Under the pieces are notes generated by a model. That model was given only the letters and a program-made list of their open reading frames with translations, was not told the origin of the DNA and searched no databases. The translations under genes were made by a program, and so were the position numbers. Shown in pieces: positions 10,360-22,380 of a DNA stretch of 64,000 bases (position 1 is the stretch's first letter; each line of letters begins with the position of its first letter). This DNA comes from Blastobasis lacticolella (Eukaryota; Arthropoda; Insecta; Lepidoptera; Blastobasidae): the NCBI GenBank assembly GCA_905147135.1, contig LR990041.1, forward strand, positions 15,809,907 through 15,873,906, read 5' to 3'.

Positions 10360-10510
10360 CACTTTATTTGCCTATTTATTAGCTGCGTGGCCAATAATAA
10401 CTCGTGGAGCTGCGATGATGTTGTCAACAAACTTTAAACAGGCCGCCCGTATTCATAACGGCGGAGATTTATTGATTGTGTCGTTAGGTGTTTCAGCTAT
10501 TTGATTTAAA
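10360..10510. promoter_or_regulatory. possible cis-regulatory block
   Basis: Unlike its surroundings this stretch is a mixture of AT-rich homeodomain-type cores (TTTATTAG, TTTATTGATTG) and GC-rich blocks (GGCCGCCCG, AACGGCGGAG), with no repeat family visible. That texture is common in conserved enhancers of insect developmental genes. This is inference from composition only; no conservation could be tested. Confidence 0.2.
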
Positions 10511-10668
10511 CTGTTAGTGATCTAGGATGGATATTTGTTTGGCACTGGTGATACTAATCTTGTGAAGAGATTTTATTGCTTGTCGGTTTGTTTGTTTGTT
10601 TGTAGGTATCTTTTTTGGTTGTCGTTAATATAAAGTATCACGGATTTGGTGAAGGTTACACATCAAAT

Positions 10669-10794
10669 AGTAAAGACAATATAGCGTTTTTAGTAACTAT
10701 AAAAAACGCTGGATTGTCTTTACTTTCTATTTAATATGTTATGTAATGACGTAACTGTTATACTTCATGTCTTCACATGAAGTATAACGGTTAC
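10669..10794. repeat. two adjacent hairpins
   Basis: The first has 12-bp arms AGTAAAGACAAT at 10,669-10,680 and 10,713-10,724, with a second inner pair AGCGTTTTT at 10,683-10,691 and 10,702-10,710. The second has GTTATACTTCATGT at 10,757-10,770 and its complement at 10,775-10,788 with a 4-base loop, extended by GTAAC/GTTAC outside one mismatch. They may be remains of small MITEs. Confidence 0.75.
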
Positions 10795-12230
10795 AATGGC
10801 CAATGGTGCATTTTATGGTACGTTTATCTGCATTTTTTGTAGCAAACACGAAATGAAAAATCCGGCGTAGGTACCGGATAATAGTGCTCACTAGTCAATT
10901 GAATGGTTTTAGGATGAGATTTGATCAAAGATCGGACGACTTGTTGGTTTAGGACCCTATTTGGTTTCCCAGCACAATAATTTCGACGACCCGTTGGACT
11001 TGCAATGTGTATTTGCATTACAGTATGTAATCTGGTCGAAATTGGATTGTGGTTACGAGGACGAGCGTTATGTTTATTTATTGGCTGGTACTTGGTACCC
11101 AATTGGACGAAAACTCACATATTTTGAAGTACGTCTATTTAATTTTTTCCAGGATAAGATGTGATACGCATAAAATTTGTGTTACTATTTGTTTTTTGTA
11201 TCCAGACTGCCACCTTTATTATTCAATCAGTCATGCTTGAGTCGCGAAAGATTGATAGGGAGGCCTTTGCCCAGCAGTGGGACAGAAATGGCTTAACATA
11301 AATAAATGTTGCTTACTTGTTGAATTAAATCACCCTAATATTTTGCCAAGTCAATTTACTTTTTAGACAGGGTCCAAAATTATAGGGCGTTATGTTTACG
11401 TCTTTACGGGTTGATAATCCGCAATCTTTTGTTTATGTACAGTTGTGCATGTACCTATACCCGATCGAACGCATCGCAACGCGTTGGTCATAGAATAAAG
11501 GCCATTGTCGTATCACTATTCCCTACAAACTGCGAATTTGTCTGTAAATATTTATTATACATAAATATGTCAAATTTCAGTATTCGAATGCGATTTTGAC
11601 TAGACTAGATCCTTAACTAATACATGTTTTTTTGAGAATATAAAACCCTATTTTCTACGTCTCGAGACGGTTTTATAAACCCAAAAGCGCGGCCGCTGCT
11701 GCGATACCTAGTCTTTAGTACCTTTGAAACTCATTTATTAAAATTTAAAGAGAGTTCGATTTTAAAAATATTTATTCATTAATGCGTTAGCAATTTATTG
11801 AACCTATTTTCAGTAAGAGGCTTTTCTGATAATATAATCAAGAGAGCGTCTCAAGCAATGACGCAACGCTTAACCATTCTGAATGCCTATTCATAGCTTT
11901 ACAAAGAAATTTAATTATAACCTTAGGGTGATCCATTTCATGGAAGGCAGTATTCTATAATGACAGGATTATAATATATAGTAAATTGTAATAGTACAAA
12001 TGACGTTGGTTTTTTTCATTACGTACGAGACGCAATAGCATAGATCTATAGCAGAAATGCGATTCTCAAGCATTGAATTTGATAACCGAAGTTATTCGGA
12101 AAGGTATACGTTTAGTTTCAGAATTTTTTGGTGATAAAAAAGTGCAAAGATCTTAATTTTTTATATATCGTTTTGAATCATTTTTGAGAATCGGTCTAAT
12201 TAACGCCATCTATAAACAAGTAATATCTAT
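10795..12230. other. unassigned non-coding sequence
   Basis: Short open frames around 10,824-11,240 overlap on both strands and show no motif. A GCGGCCGC sequence lies at about 11,690. I see no repeat family I can name. Confidence 0.5.
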
Positions 12231-12493
12231 TCATCATCACAGCCCATAACAGTCCACTGCAGGACTTAGGGCCTCTCAAACGAAAGAGGAGGTTATTGCC
12301 ATAATCTCCACGCTTGGCAGGCGGGTTGGAGATCGCAGTGTTGTAAATATAACACTGGAAAGCGCTGCTGCCCATTTTCCAGACTACGGAGACTCTAGAT
12401 ATTTTGTCTCGATAACATTAGTGGCCTTATACGACACCCACGAATGTAAAGGGTTGGTGCTATTCTACTCTGCCGGACACCACACGGCCATAT
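12231..12493 (-). mobile_element. LINE-like 3' repeat with TGATGATG tail, minus-strand copy
   Basis: On the minus strand this runs from GTGTGGTGTCCGGCAGAGTA through TTTCCAGTGTTATATTTAC and GGAGATTATGGCAATAACCT to GTGGACTGTTATGGGCTG and TGATGATGA. The same series is at 56,372-56,622 (plus) and, 5'-truncated, at 22,425-22,643 (plus), with a decayed copy at 21,030-21,130. The simple TGATGA tail and variable 5' truncation point to a retroposon moved by a LINE. There is no coding capacity. Confidence 0.7.
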
Positions 12494-13489
12494 AATATCT
12501 ATTACAACAATATAATTATAAACAGTCTATTTTCAGTATGACATCACAAAACCCACACAAATATTCAAGCCAAAAAACAAAATCTCGCAAAGACAAACTG
12601 CTGGCAAATAAGTCCGGACCAACATTAAAATGCATCCGATCCAAACAGAGGAATTCAAATAGGAACAACAAGCTAACAGTAAATTACACGGGTGATCCGG
12701 ACTCCGAGCGTTATTTGTCCGGATGCAATCTCTACCCGGACCGGTATATGATTAAAACACTGCACGGGGCCCGCGGGAAATCATCGAGGAGGACGCACTG
12801 CATAATTAGCAGATGCAAAAGCTGCAGACAGGGAGTCGGCTACATTCGTCTGAGTTAGTTTTATTGAGATGCATTCGGAATTAGTGAGGTGCGCCCATAT
12901 TCTTTTGATGGCATAAACTGGGTTTCTATCAACAAAGTATGTCAAACCTAAACGATAGGCAGCTAAATCATTTCAGATGATACGTATAAAGGAGAATGCA
13001 CGAACAAAAGGAACCGAACTAATTAAATACTATGAAACTTCGCACACTTGTCCGCGCCGAATCTGGAAGAACCGCAGAAATCCTAAACGAATTCGGGTGA
13101 CGTTATTAGATGCAGCGCGGGCGATGCTATCGAATCAACCGATCCGCTCGCATTTTGATAGTTGCTTACTATGGCGCGTTGTTTGTAGCTTGTATTCGTG
13201 TTGTCCAGACCCAATGAATATCATAAAGAAAACCCGATGAAACCCAATCCTACGAAGACCCAGTCATGTGCATTTCACTTACAACAGATCCGCGGATCGT
13301 ATCGTATTGCATTCATCACACTTATTCATACTTATGGCAGGGAATCCGTATAGGCTCCGACTCTGTATTCACCAGCTGTACGCAGAGAGATAGACAGTGT
13401 ACTGTTAAGAGGTTGAAAAGCTGACCCAGATTCCTGACGACCACAACTGCCTGCAAAAGCGACGCCCTATAACCAGAAAAAACCTATGC
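12494..13489. other. unassigned; one basic open frame
   Basis: An open frame of 106 codons at 12,538-12,858 encodes a very basic Lys/Arg/Ser-rich peptide with several Cys near the end (RCKSCRQG). It starts 45 bases after a retroposon copy and is preceded by TTTTCAG, which could act as a splice acceptor. I do not recognise it and nothing else supports it as a gene. Confidence 0.3.
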
Positions 13490-13494
13490 TCAAT

Positions 13495-13765
13495 TAATTT
13501 TCCCATTTTTTTATGTCTTTCGGAAAGCAAACAGGCAAGCGGGCCACATGATGGAAAGTGGTCAACACTGCCTATAGACATTAGCAAAACCAAGAGTATC
13601 GCTAATGCGTTGCCCACCTGTATAACACGTTGCTCTAGCTGCAAAAAGGCAAATGCCCCTCCACTGCCAAAGTCACGGTTCCCCAAATCCCCACCCCATG
13701 GAGCACTGGAAACCTTACTCACTGGCAGAAACACAATACTATTTAAAAGAGTATTGTTTAGCTGC
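13495..13765 (+). repeat. dispersed repeat, 'CATAGACATTAGCAA' family
   Basis: The landmarks GCAAACAGGCAAGCGGGCCA, CTATAGACATTAGCAA and GGAGCACTGGAAACCTTACT recur in the same order at 23,490-23,690. Short relatives with AGGCAAACGAG and a GGTAAG block are at 42,965-43,050, and inverted ones near 33,270 and 36,010. It is a middle-repetitive element typical of Lepidoptera; its class is not known to me. The 120-codon minus-strand frame across it (13,405-13,767) is a reading through the repeat. Confidence 0.55.
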
Positions 13766-13794
13766 AATATTCTGTAAATCTGTCGTTTATTCCT

Positions 13795-13925
13795 AATTTT
13801 TTATTACCAAGGGAGGCATATGAACGGAAGGTCCATCTGATGGAAAGCGGCCACCATCGTCCAGGATATCTGTAACCTAAGGGGAGCGGATGCGGTATCG
13901 GTCTTTCAGGTACCTAGACATACTT
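13795..13925. repeat. dispersed repeat fragment, as at 3.99 kb
   Basis: The part AAGGGAGGCATATGAACGGA, then CCATCTGATGGAAAGCGGCC, ACCATCGTCCAGGATAT and CTAAGGGG matches 3,990-4,085 in order. It lies directly after the repeat at 13,495-13,765. Confidence 0.5.
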
Positions 13926-16900
13926 TTTGAAGAACCCCATGTTGTAGTGGAAAAAAAAATACTTTGGAAAAAGTTCTTACTGAAAGGCTCCTACCCCGCC
14001 CGGATGCAAAGTTCCGTGGCCTATCCGGAAGGCGCATAATTGTGGTTAAAAAAGTAGTTTTGACTAACAGCGTCAGACAAAATGACTTTTGACCAATGTA
14101 TTATACACAAAATAACATTTGGCTACCGGGTACATGGTGTTTAGTGAAAATTACTTTTACCTGTTTTTTTTTTCAAGTAGAAGTACTTTTGATTGATTAA
14201 AAGTTTCGACTGTAACATATAAAATATGCAGTCTTCGTATTCCGACGTGATAAATCTTCACTATCGATTTACATTGTTGTGGTCTCGGCCTACCCCTACG
14301 GGAAAAAGGAGTGACGCATTTGTGTTTTCATGTTTTAATATTATGTAGCTTAGCCGACGTGTTTGTTTTTCTTACCTACTTGTTAAGGTGTCAAGAATAT
14401 AATACTGAATGAAAAAAATTCCCACATAAGCACCTACATTTATATCTGGGACAAGGAATCAATATCGCAATAATTCAATTAGTCTAGCCGTTGGTACAGC
14501 CGTGTCTCGAGAACTGACCTCGCTCAGTAAAAGGCTACTACAAGGGAGACTGAGCAAAAGGTCATCGCGTAGGGGTGTAGGATTGAATACAATGTTGTGG
14601 ACAATAGGTACTTACTTTTAAAAAATATTCATAAGTCATTACAAGTTTTAAAGGTTTAAAAATGCGAAATATTAAGTCTCTTTCTCTAGTTAATGCAATG
14701 AAATGGGCGTCTTTTCGCTAGTATACATTTGCTCAAATACATATTTTTTAATTTACATAACAGATCAAAGTTAATACTTGATTTCGAAAATAGATTACGG
14801 TTACGTACCTTTTCATTTTAAAAATAAAATATCAAAGAATATGTAAAGTTTTATAAGGGTTTGAAAATACCCCTTTTCATCGTCGTCAGTTTTGCCTATT
14901 TAAACAGATATACTTTATAAACAAGTTAGTTATAAAAATGAAATGTACGAGTTAGCTTAGTAATGAGATTATGCCTGCAAAGAGTTATTAGTGATTAATA
15001 AATTGAAAGATTGGTATATATCAAAATTACAGTTTCTTTCATTTTCGCCACACAAAACGGCAATTTCATAGGCAAAGACCTACTGTACCTATTTTTTTTA
15101 GTAACAATAAAAAGTTCACACGAGTGCCAACCCTAAGCAAGTAAGTTGAGACCAAAGGGAAATGAAATAAAACTGAGCCGACTTTACGTAACCTCGTATG
15201 CGCAGGCTCCTTCAATTATTTTGAAGCTGCAAATATGGCGGCCACTTTGTTGAATTCAAAATTAATTTTGCATTTTACGAGCGGTTTTCTCGCGAATATA
15301 ATGCGGTAAATGGGCTCCTTAATGTGGGAGTAAACGTCTCTAAACTGGGAGCCAATCTTGACGGTCTTTGATTTTAATGTCGGAAAAATTAGCAGTTACG
15401 TTTTCTGTTGTATATTTTCAATTAATTTCTTAAAATACATATATTTATTTTATAGAATTAAAATTAGCTATATTAGCCTTATGGTATACGAAGTCGGCGT
15501 GGAAACGCTATATGGCGACATGAAGCTGAGCCGAGCCAAATATAAAATAATCGATCAATCGATCGACCACACTTGTTTTCTTACGAGGCCTAAGCGCCCA
15601 AGTGACATCGACTTTTGAGTCGATAAACGTGGACGTGGAGTGTAGATTACGTAGTGGGAACCATAGTTACTGGGAACTTAATATAAGCTTAAGTACGCCC
15701 AGTAGTCAGTCAAGTACAGCTCGAGTAAGAGCGCTTCCGCACTTATATACATTATACACTTCATACTTATATGATCCGTGTCCGTTTTTGACCCGGTACG
15801 TAATTCTGTGGACGTTTGTGCACTTACGCAATACGCATATCTATACCTACGGTTAGTAATCGGTTTGTATAGAATTGCTAGGAGGACCTAAGCTTATTTG
15901 AAATGAATACGAACCGAACACAATTAAGTTCGGAAACGCCCTTACAGTCGACAATTCACTCATTCACGAAGTTTGCTAGCTAAACGGTTTTCTCATGTAC
16001 GTTGATACAATACAAAAGCCTACTACCTTAAGAATCATAATCCTGTGCAATTGTTAAAACTTTCTACAGCACACGAGAATATAACATAGGAAGGGGAATT
16101 AAACAATTGTTGGTTAATTATAATGCAAATTTGTCGTTTCAGTTTAAATACTTACATGTGATAAAGCAATAAAACAAATTACATTTTTGAAATATAGGAA
16201 GATAAATCATTATTCAGCATTATTCAAAGCGACCCATTGATGTCAAACTGACCGGGAAACCATAGAATTGTGTCCGATAGTAAACACCTCCGGGCAGTTG
16301 ACATCTAACTTCATGATTGATGATAGTGGCAGACAATTTTTCCATTCGTCATAGTTAATTTTATTGAAGTGTCCGCCTGTGTGATAAATTAGCCGAGGTG
16401 TGGCCGAAGCAATGAAGGGGCACGGTCGTTAGGCTGCGAAACGTTGATTACCAATTCACTTTTTGGTTTTCATTGCAGCACATTTGTGTGTTTAGGATAG
16501 TACGTGGGGCGAAGTGAGGGGGCAATCTTTTTAGGGGAATGGTTTGAGATAGCGATGAACGAGATAATTACTGAGATAAGTTGTTATAGGTAATAGGCAG
16601 TAGACTGCACAATATTTAGCAACATTGGCTATAAGCGTTAACTACGCCGTTGCTATATTTTATTTGTGCTGAAACTAAAGACGACGTTGACGACGTCAAC
16701 AAAAAGGTCATAAAATTGCGGCTTTGTTAACATTATTCAATTATTGATCAACATTTTTAGAAACTTAATTTTAGTAAAAAAAATTTCATTTAAATTTAAA
16801 ACAGAACATCCAAAAAATGTTTAAAATTATCTTTGTACTTTTACTTGCAATACAAAGAAACTCATTTGATGTTTTCCATTTGTTACTATTTAAGATAACG

Positions 16901-17540
16901 ATCTGACAGTAAACAACAGGGTTCACATGCCATTTCCATGGATGGAATGATATTTCCGTCATTAATTTCAACGACCAAGGTACGTTATTTGATGAGAATA
17001 ACACAAAAACAAACAGTGACACACATTTGTTGCCATGTAATGATAGCTCCATTTAATTTGAATGTCTGTGACTAAAATATAAGCTATAATTACAAATGTG
17101 ATGAATACTTCGTATTCCACACTTATTTTCCATTATTTTACTAAACTTATGGGAGATCTATGCACACGGTAGTGCATAAAGCCAAGTACCAGCTTCTTGC
17201 ACGCAGTGTGCATAGAAATGAAATAAATTCCTTCCGTTCCCCGACGCGCACACTGCCGCTAAGCTAACCTCTAAGTTTCTCTACATCTTATGTTATGGCG
17301 ACTGATTGTTTGTTGCGTTGATCGCTGCACCGCGGCGAGGAGATTGGTGTCATATATTAAAAAATACGGTGCGCTTGACGTATCGTTTACCACGAGCGAT
17401 TCAAAACGGTGGCATTTATCGTTGGAACCTTGTTGGAAGTAACTCAACCTATATTACGATTTACTTTGACAGTCCCATTCTGACTGTGGGCGGATTTTAG
17501 CACAAACATTCCAGTAAATTCTTTCTTATCTTGAACGCAC
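13926..17540. other. long unassigned AT-rich region
   Basis: No repeat family, long frame or strong hairpin is recognisable in 3.6 kb. Short ATCGAT clusters occur near 15,550, and a GC-richer part at 16,360-16,470. A minus-strand frame of 88 codons (16,786-17,052) and plus-strand frames at 15,358-15,856 have no motifs. The region may be ordinary intronic or intergenic DNA. Confidence 0.5.
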
Positions 17541-17542
17541 AC

Positions 17543-17775
17543 TCATGCAGTGCGCTGCGCAGTGCACTGCACGATGTGGCAAAACTTGTTACACGCCGAG
17601 CAATTTGTATGCAAGTACATTGACAGATGGCGGAATGTCCCACTGTGCAGCGCGCCGCGCGGCGCACTGCATGATGGGGTAACACCCGCAATTGAAGCCC
17701 GAAATGTCAGTTCTGTATGAATTATGTCTACGTTTTTCAATTTGGCCCCATCGTGCAGCGTGCGGTGCGATGTCA
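17543..17775. repeat. cluster of GC-rich palindromes, possible back-to-back MITEs
   Basis: Three GC-rich blocks about 100 bases apart are each nearly self-complementary: GCAGTGCGCTGCGCAGTGC at about 17,547; GCGCCGCGCGGCGC, a perfect palindrome inside a longer one, at about 17,655; and GTGCAGCGTGCGGTGC at about 17,755. The flanks between consecutive blocks are inverted relatives of each other (CTGCATGATGGGG against CCCCATCGTGCAG). That fits small inverted-repeat elements lying end to end. A further related block is at about 19,388-19,425. Confidence 0.5.
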
Positions 17776-18069
17776 GTAGATGTCAACATGAAACGTCACA
17801 TCTGACTGTTTCTTTTTACCAACAGTTCGAATCTTTTCTCTTTATGTGACACAGTTGACACACATATATCTGTCTACTTTTTTTAGTACAGATACAACGC
17901 GTGTGAATGAAATAGGAAACCGACCTTGTCAAAGAAAGTTTGACCGCTGATGCGTAAGCCCCTCCCCTTTTTCTGATTCTTTAACATTATAGAAGTTGTT
18001 TCGCTTTCGTGATCCTGTCGTCATTCTCTTCTCAGTTCATCCCGAATTATAAATAAGGCATGTTTGGCT

Positions 18070-18350
18070 CTAGAACACTAGTTTTTAAAAAGAAATGCTG
18101 GTACTCGTAGAAATCTACATTTTGGATGGCACCTGTCAAACTTAAAACTGTAATAACTCTGAAACTATTGGTGCTAGAATACTAGTTTCTAAAAAGAAAT
18201 GCTGGTGCTCGTCGACATCTACATTTCGGTTGACAGCTGTCAAACTGAATACTGTAATAACTCTGAAACTATCGCGCCTTGAACACTAGTTCCTGAAGAG
18301 AAATGATAGTCGAGATCTACATTCCGGATGACAGCTGTCAATCTTAAATC
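18070..18350. repeat. 104-bp tandem repeat, about 2.7 copies
   Basis: Copies start at 18,070, 18,174 and 18,278 with (C)TAGAA(C/T)ACTAGTTTCT and share AAATGCTGG, ATCTACATT, GACAGCTGTCAA and TGTAATAACTCTGAAACTAT. The unit is exactly 104 bases between starts; the third copy is shorter. It lies about 100 bases before a HARBI1-like coding fragment and may belong to the same transposon. Confidence 0.8.
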
Positions 18351-18452
18351 TGTCGGTCTACAGATGGTGAATCTATGGACACCTGTCAGAAGTAAACATT
18401 CAAAGAAAAAATTCGTTTTCAAAGATTTTAAAGTAAAATTATATCTTCTTCC

Positions 18453-18660
18453 GAGGATGAAGACATGTTGGCCGTACTGCAGATGGTTAATATGCAAAAA
18501 TGTAGACGACCCCGACGTAAATATTGGGTGCACCCTGTATGGAATACCGGTGAAAAAATAGACTTACAGGTTGATGGTAAACCTGGAAATGTATCCGGAC
18601 CGTTTTCAGGATGTCACCATTATGTTATAATCAAATATTAACCCGAGCCAGATCAAGGTT
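18453..18660 (+). pseudogene. PIF/Harbinger (HARBI1-like) transposase N-terminal fragment
   Basis: The plus frame from 18,453 encodes EDEDMLAVLQMV, then RRPRRKYWVHPVWNTG. The run R-R-x-Y/W-W-V-H-P is a hallmark of the N-terminal part of HARBI1-like transposase proteins in animals. In a second frame just after it, MYPDRFQDVTIML resembles the next segment of the family (L-Y-x-D-R-F-x-x-Y-x-R-M). The frame change and an early stop show that it is broken; the DDE catalytic region is not present. The family call rests on a short motif, so it is moderate only. Confidence 0.5.
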
Positions 18661-18874
18661 ACAAAAACAGCACACAAATTGTAATGTCAATGTAGCATTT
18701 ACAATATTATAAATTAAATAATCATCGTGGCGTCATTATGATGATGTTGACTTCAATATAATGTTTTATGAGCTTGTTGAAAAACATTCTGCACCATACG
18801 ATTATAATCGATCAGATTACTCTAAACGGAACGTGAGAGACAAGATGCGGATAATGATAGTAAGGAAATTAAAC

Positions 18875-19098
18875 GGCAAATTACGTGGGGACAATAATGT
18901 CTGACCATGCCAGCCCGCTAGGCACGGGAAGGAGAGTTCAACTCACAAAGCGATGGCTAGACGTCGATAAGAACGACATGCGTGCCAACAAACTCACCAC
19001 CAAGGATACCGAAGACCGAGTGAAGTGGACCAAGAGGAGTAGGAAGGCGGACTCCTGGCAACCGAAATTTAACACCAAGACGATGATAATGATGATCT
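18875..19098 (+). pseudogene. RTE-type LINE ORF 3' end fragment
   Basis: It begins at TTACGTGGGGACAATAATG and encodes KRWLDVDKNDMRANKLTTKD and RVKWTKRSRKADSW, matching the landmarks of the copy at 40,953-41,664 and including W where that copy has a stop. It ends in a short GATGATAATGATG tail. The copy is 5'-truncated and directly abuts an inverted SINE-A tail. Confidence 0.8.
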
Positions 19099-19235
19099 TG
19101 GCGTCAAATCCTGCTCTCGCACGCGAGGACCCGGGGCCCGCTTTGACTATGATCCAAGATTTAGCAGATCAGGCAATTACAGTCTTCCAACTGACCTCCA
19201 TACATAAGGTCGACATAAGGTCAATAAACATGCGA
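19099..19235 (-). mobile_element. SINE-A 3' part, minus strand
   Basis: Reading the minus strand gives GAGGTCAGTTGGAAGACTGT, AATTGCCTGATCTGC, GGGCCCCGGGTCC and GACGCCAAGATCATCA, the body-to-tail order of SINE-A. It joins the LINE tail at 18,875-19,098 tail to tail. Confidence 0.65.
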
Positions 19236-19239
19236 GTCG

Positions 19240-21029
19240 TTTAAAATAACGCGCGTAAAAGCGTCGAAAAAGCTCTCGTGCAAACGTTGCCTAGCTCACA
19301 ATCATTCGTAAATATCTCGTGCGAACGTTGCCTAACGTGAAAAACCAGAATAACACCACCGTTTTCTTTGTTGTCACCGTGACGTGGCGCTGCGTGGTGC
19401 GCCGCGCAGTGCACTGCACTGCATTAGTGGAGCTAGTCTCTTAGAATAAGCTTCTGGGGTTCTCGTTTATATGAAACTACGGATGCTAAGCTACTGAGAA
19501 ATTAGCTTGTTTAATGGTCCTTTCTTTCCTTATAGTTTTTCAACTATTGATAACAGATACTCGAGCCATCTCATTAGCTTAGAACGCTTAGAGTTACAAT
19601 TTTCATTATGTTGTATATTTTTGCCAGCCATTGTCATAGTTTAGTACACTTTAAGCACTCGAGGACGGTTAATGTTTCTTCGCAAACTTAAAAAAAATCC
19701 TTTTTCAATGATAAAATTTTGGGTTTGAGTTTGAAAACTATCATTCCAGCTCAGTTCTAATGACTTGAATTTTAAATGATTTTGATAATATTCTTTGTAC
19801 TTCGCACGGACGAGCCCCACAGATAGACAATTATAGCATTTGCCTATTTTAATTAATCACAGCATAATTTAGCAAAAAAACACAAAAGCAATCGACGCTA
19901 TATTCTATTAACAGATACCCCGTAATGTACACCAAATTCGCTTAAACAGAAGAACGAGAAAAAGAAAACAGAACACACTCGCTAACTTTCCCAGAGACAC
20001 AAAACGAGCGTGCGCGACAAATCCTGCCCCCGCTTAACGAGTGATACCGTCCTTTAATTTAATGAGTTCTAAAACACAGGCACTCCAAAACAAAAGCGCG
20101 TTGAATGCGACAGTCTTCATTAGTGTGTCTTTAAGACAGGAATGACTGTGGCGTTTGAGAATTTCACTAATGTCGGCTTAGGTTTGGTTGTAACGGCACG
20201 ATTTGGGCGCGCGAGTGGAGCTGATGGGTTTGGGTGCTAGTATAAGTTTTTGAACACAACTTAAAATTTTATTTATATAACTATTTTAGCACACAATAAA
20301 GATGTAACTGACACAAACTTCTTTCTAAAAAAAAACTACACTTTATACTACTTTTTTACATACTAGAGCGAGGCCAACGAGCAAGTGAAGTTTCAGAAAT
20401 ACTATGTTGACCTAGTTCATATAGCTGTTAATAAGTTATGGTATTTTATATGTACGCGGAAACTAAATCATTACCCACTTCGTCACTTTGAACAGACTTG
20501 AATTAATTTTGTCATCGGTATTACTGGAAAGTAATTAAAAAGTCAAAGTTGAATTTATCTAAATAACAATTTGATAATTATATACTATAACTAGTGAAAT
20601 GTTAATAATACTTTATCATTTATAAACCAATCTAAAGTTTCTTACTGTTGTTGATGTAAATTTGCTTTCCACAAGCAAACCCTTGACCGTGACTTACCTG
20701 AAATAAAAAAAAAACATTGTAAATATGATGCTCACATAAAAGTTCAGTAGGAAGTATATAAATGTTTTGAGTGGTTTACTCACAAATACAAACATTTTAC
20801 TAAACAGAATTCCATTACTAAACAGTTTCACGGTAAGTCCAATGTATTTTGTTCCTCATATTATTACACCGCAGAAACACTATTACAGCACGTTCTAGTG
20901 TTAAGAGCATTATATTTAAGCGCCTTTAAATAATGTATGACCACAGAGTAACAGTATGCAGCGAGATAAGTTACTTCACTCAACGAGGAAAACGAGTGTT
21001 AATTTCTTGAAGTAACTAAGGGGTTGAAA
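19240..21029. other. unassigned; one TATA-like site
   Basis: A related GC palindrome lies at 19,388-19,425. At 20,755-20,840 a TATATAAAT is followed by AGTTTCACGGTAAG, which has the look of a core promoter plus splice donor, but no reading frame links to it. The rest is AT-rich and featureless. Confidence 0.35.
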
Positions 21030-21130
21030 GTATCATCAACAGTATACTGCAGGATTAGTCTCCACCTCTAAATTAGAGAAGGTCAATGCCATATTCATCA
21101 CGCATGGTGGGCGGGTTAGATACTATGGTA
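21030..21130 (-). repeat. LINE-like 3' repeat, decayed copy
   Basis: The order CATCAACAGTATACTGCAGGA, GAGAAGGTCAATGCCATA, CACGCATGGTGGGCGGGTTA parallels 12,236-12,330. It is shorter and more diverged than the other copies. Confidence 0.5.
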
Positions 21131-21933
21131 GAACGTGTATACTTTCTGGGTAAGCTCGCTTCATCGTTAATCTAATCTTAACATTGACTATGATATAGAT
21201 ATATCAAAAGCAAACCAATACCTTATAAAAAAGTTTTCGTATATATTTTGTATCATATTAATTGTGTTAATAAAAGTAGGTACCTACAATGTTCCTGAAT
21301 AGACATAGACATAAACAGTATGCATAAATACAGATCGAAAAATAAACCGATGAACATACACTGATAAAAAAAAAAAACAATACATAAATTGCCACCAGAA
21401 ATATATGGGCAGGGGGCTTTTTGCGTGGCTTTTCGACATGGTTCTTAGCTTTGTTTCATTGAAATCGGTTCTGTAGTTTAGAAAATATTTGAATTTAAGT
21501 AAACCTTGTCTTTTTCTGTCGGTTAGGTTATTAGGTCTAAAACCCCACAGCATAGACCTACATCACTGTTGTTGGTACCCTGTGGCACGTTACCCGCGTA
21601 GTAGCTAAGCCTCTCCCGTGACCGATGCGGGGCTGCGACGTTATGTTTCAGACGTTTGTGGCCGTGTCGGTTGTTTAATTCATTCACTAACGACTGGGCT
21701 CAGTTTCGCAGAGATTATTTGTCCCCTCCAACCAAAGTAATGGTTTTGAAGACAGTTTCGTGTTCGGAGTCTTATGGATTTTTGTAATGTTATTGTTATT
21801 GTTGGCAGGCATGCTCCATCAACGAGTGTGATATTGCGGTCGAATGCCTGGCCTGTCTAAACATTCAAGTAATTAAAAAGCAAAAATAAAAGAAGAAATA
21901 TAAATAAGTACTTAAAATAAGATTATGGTGTGT

Positions 21934-22026
21934 GTAGCTTTATGCTTTAACGATAATTGCCAATGATTTTGAATGATGACGTCAATTTATTTCGGCTTAC
22001 ATTATATTGTTAAAGCATAAAGCTAC
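21934..22026. mobile_element. MITE-like element with 18-bp perfect inverted repeats
   Basis: Arms GTAGCTTTATGCTTTAAC at 21,934-21,951 and its exact complement at 22,009-22,026 enclose 57 bases with no coding capacity. No target duplication is evident at the edges. It could equally be a hairpin RNA gene, but the spacer is long. Confidence 0.55.
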
Positions 22027-22380
22027 GTCCCTTACGATAAAGTAAAAATATAATATACAACTTTACGGTGTATTACTGTTTATAATATACATATATTTAA
22101 TGTCTCAAAAGCATCCTAAGATAAGTTAATCCAAACTACGATCATAATTTAGGACACCGTTGCAATCAATCTTCCGCTTCCGCTCACCTGATGTGAGATA
22201 TATTGCTTAGAACGCCCGCGGTTACAAGCCAGGTACTGGCTCGTTCCGTGTCCATGCATTTGCTATGTTTTACTAAATTATTGGATTAGCCAATTAAGCT
22301 GGACTCAATTGTCACAACATGGCCGTTGCCAGTTTAGGCGGAAGAAATTAATGAAATATTACCTAGGCATTTAAAGAATG

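Noticed and set aside
12538..12858. 106-codon basic protein
   Set aside because: No recognisable domain, low-complexity composition and no supporting signals beyond a weak splice-acceptor-like TTTTCAG.
13405..13767. 120-codon minus-strand frame
   Set aside because: It runs across a dispersed repeat that also occurs at 23.5 kb with stops and deletions.
20755..20850. Core promoter with splice donor
   Set aside because: TATA-like and GTAAG words are frequent by chance in AT-rich DNA and no exon follows.
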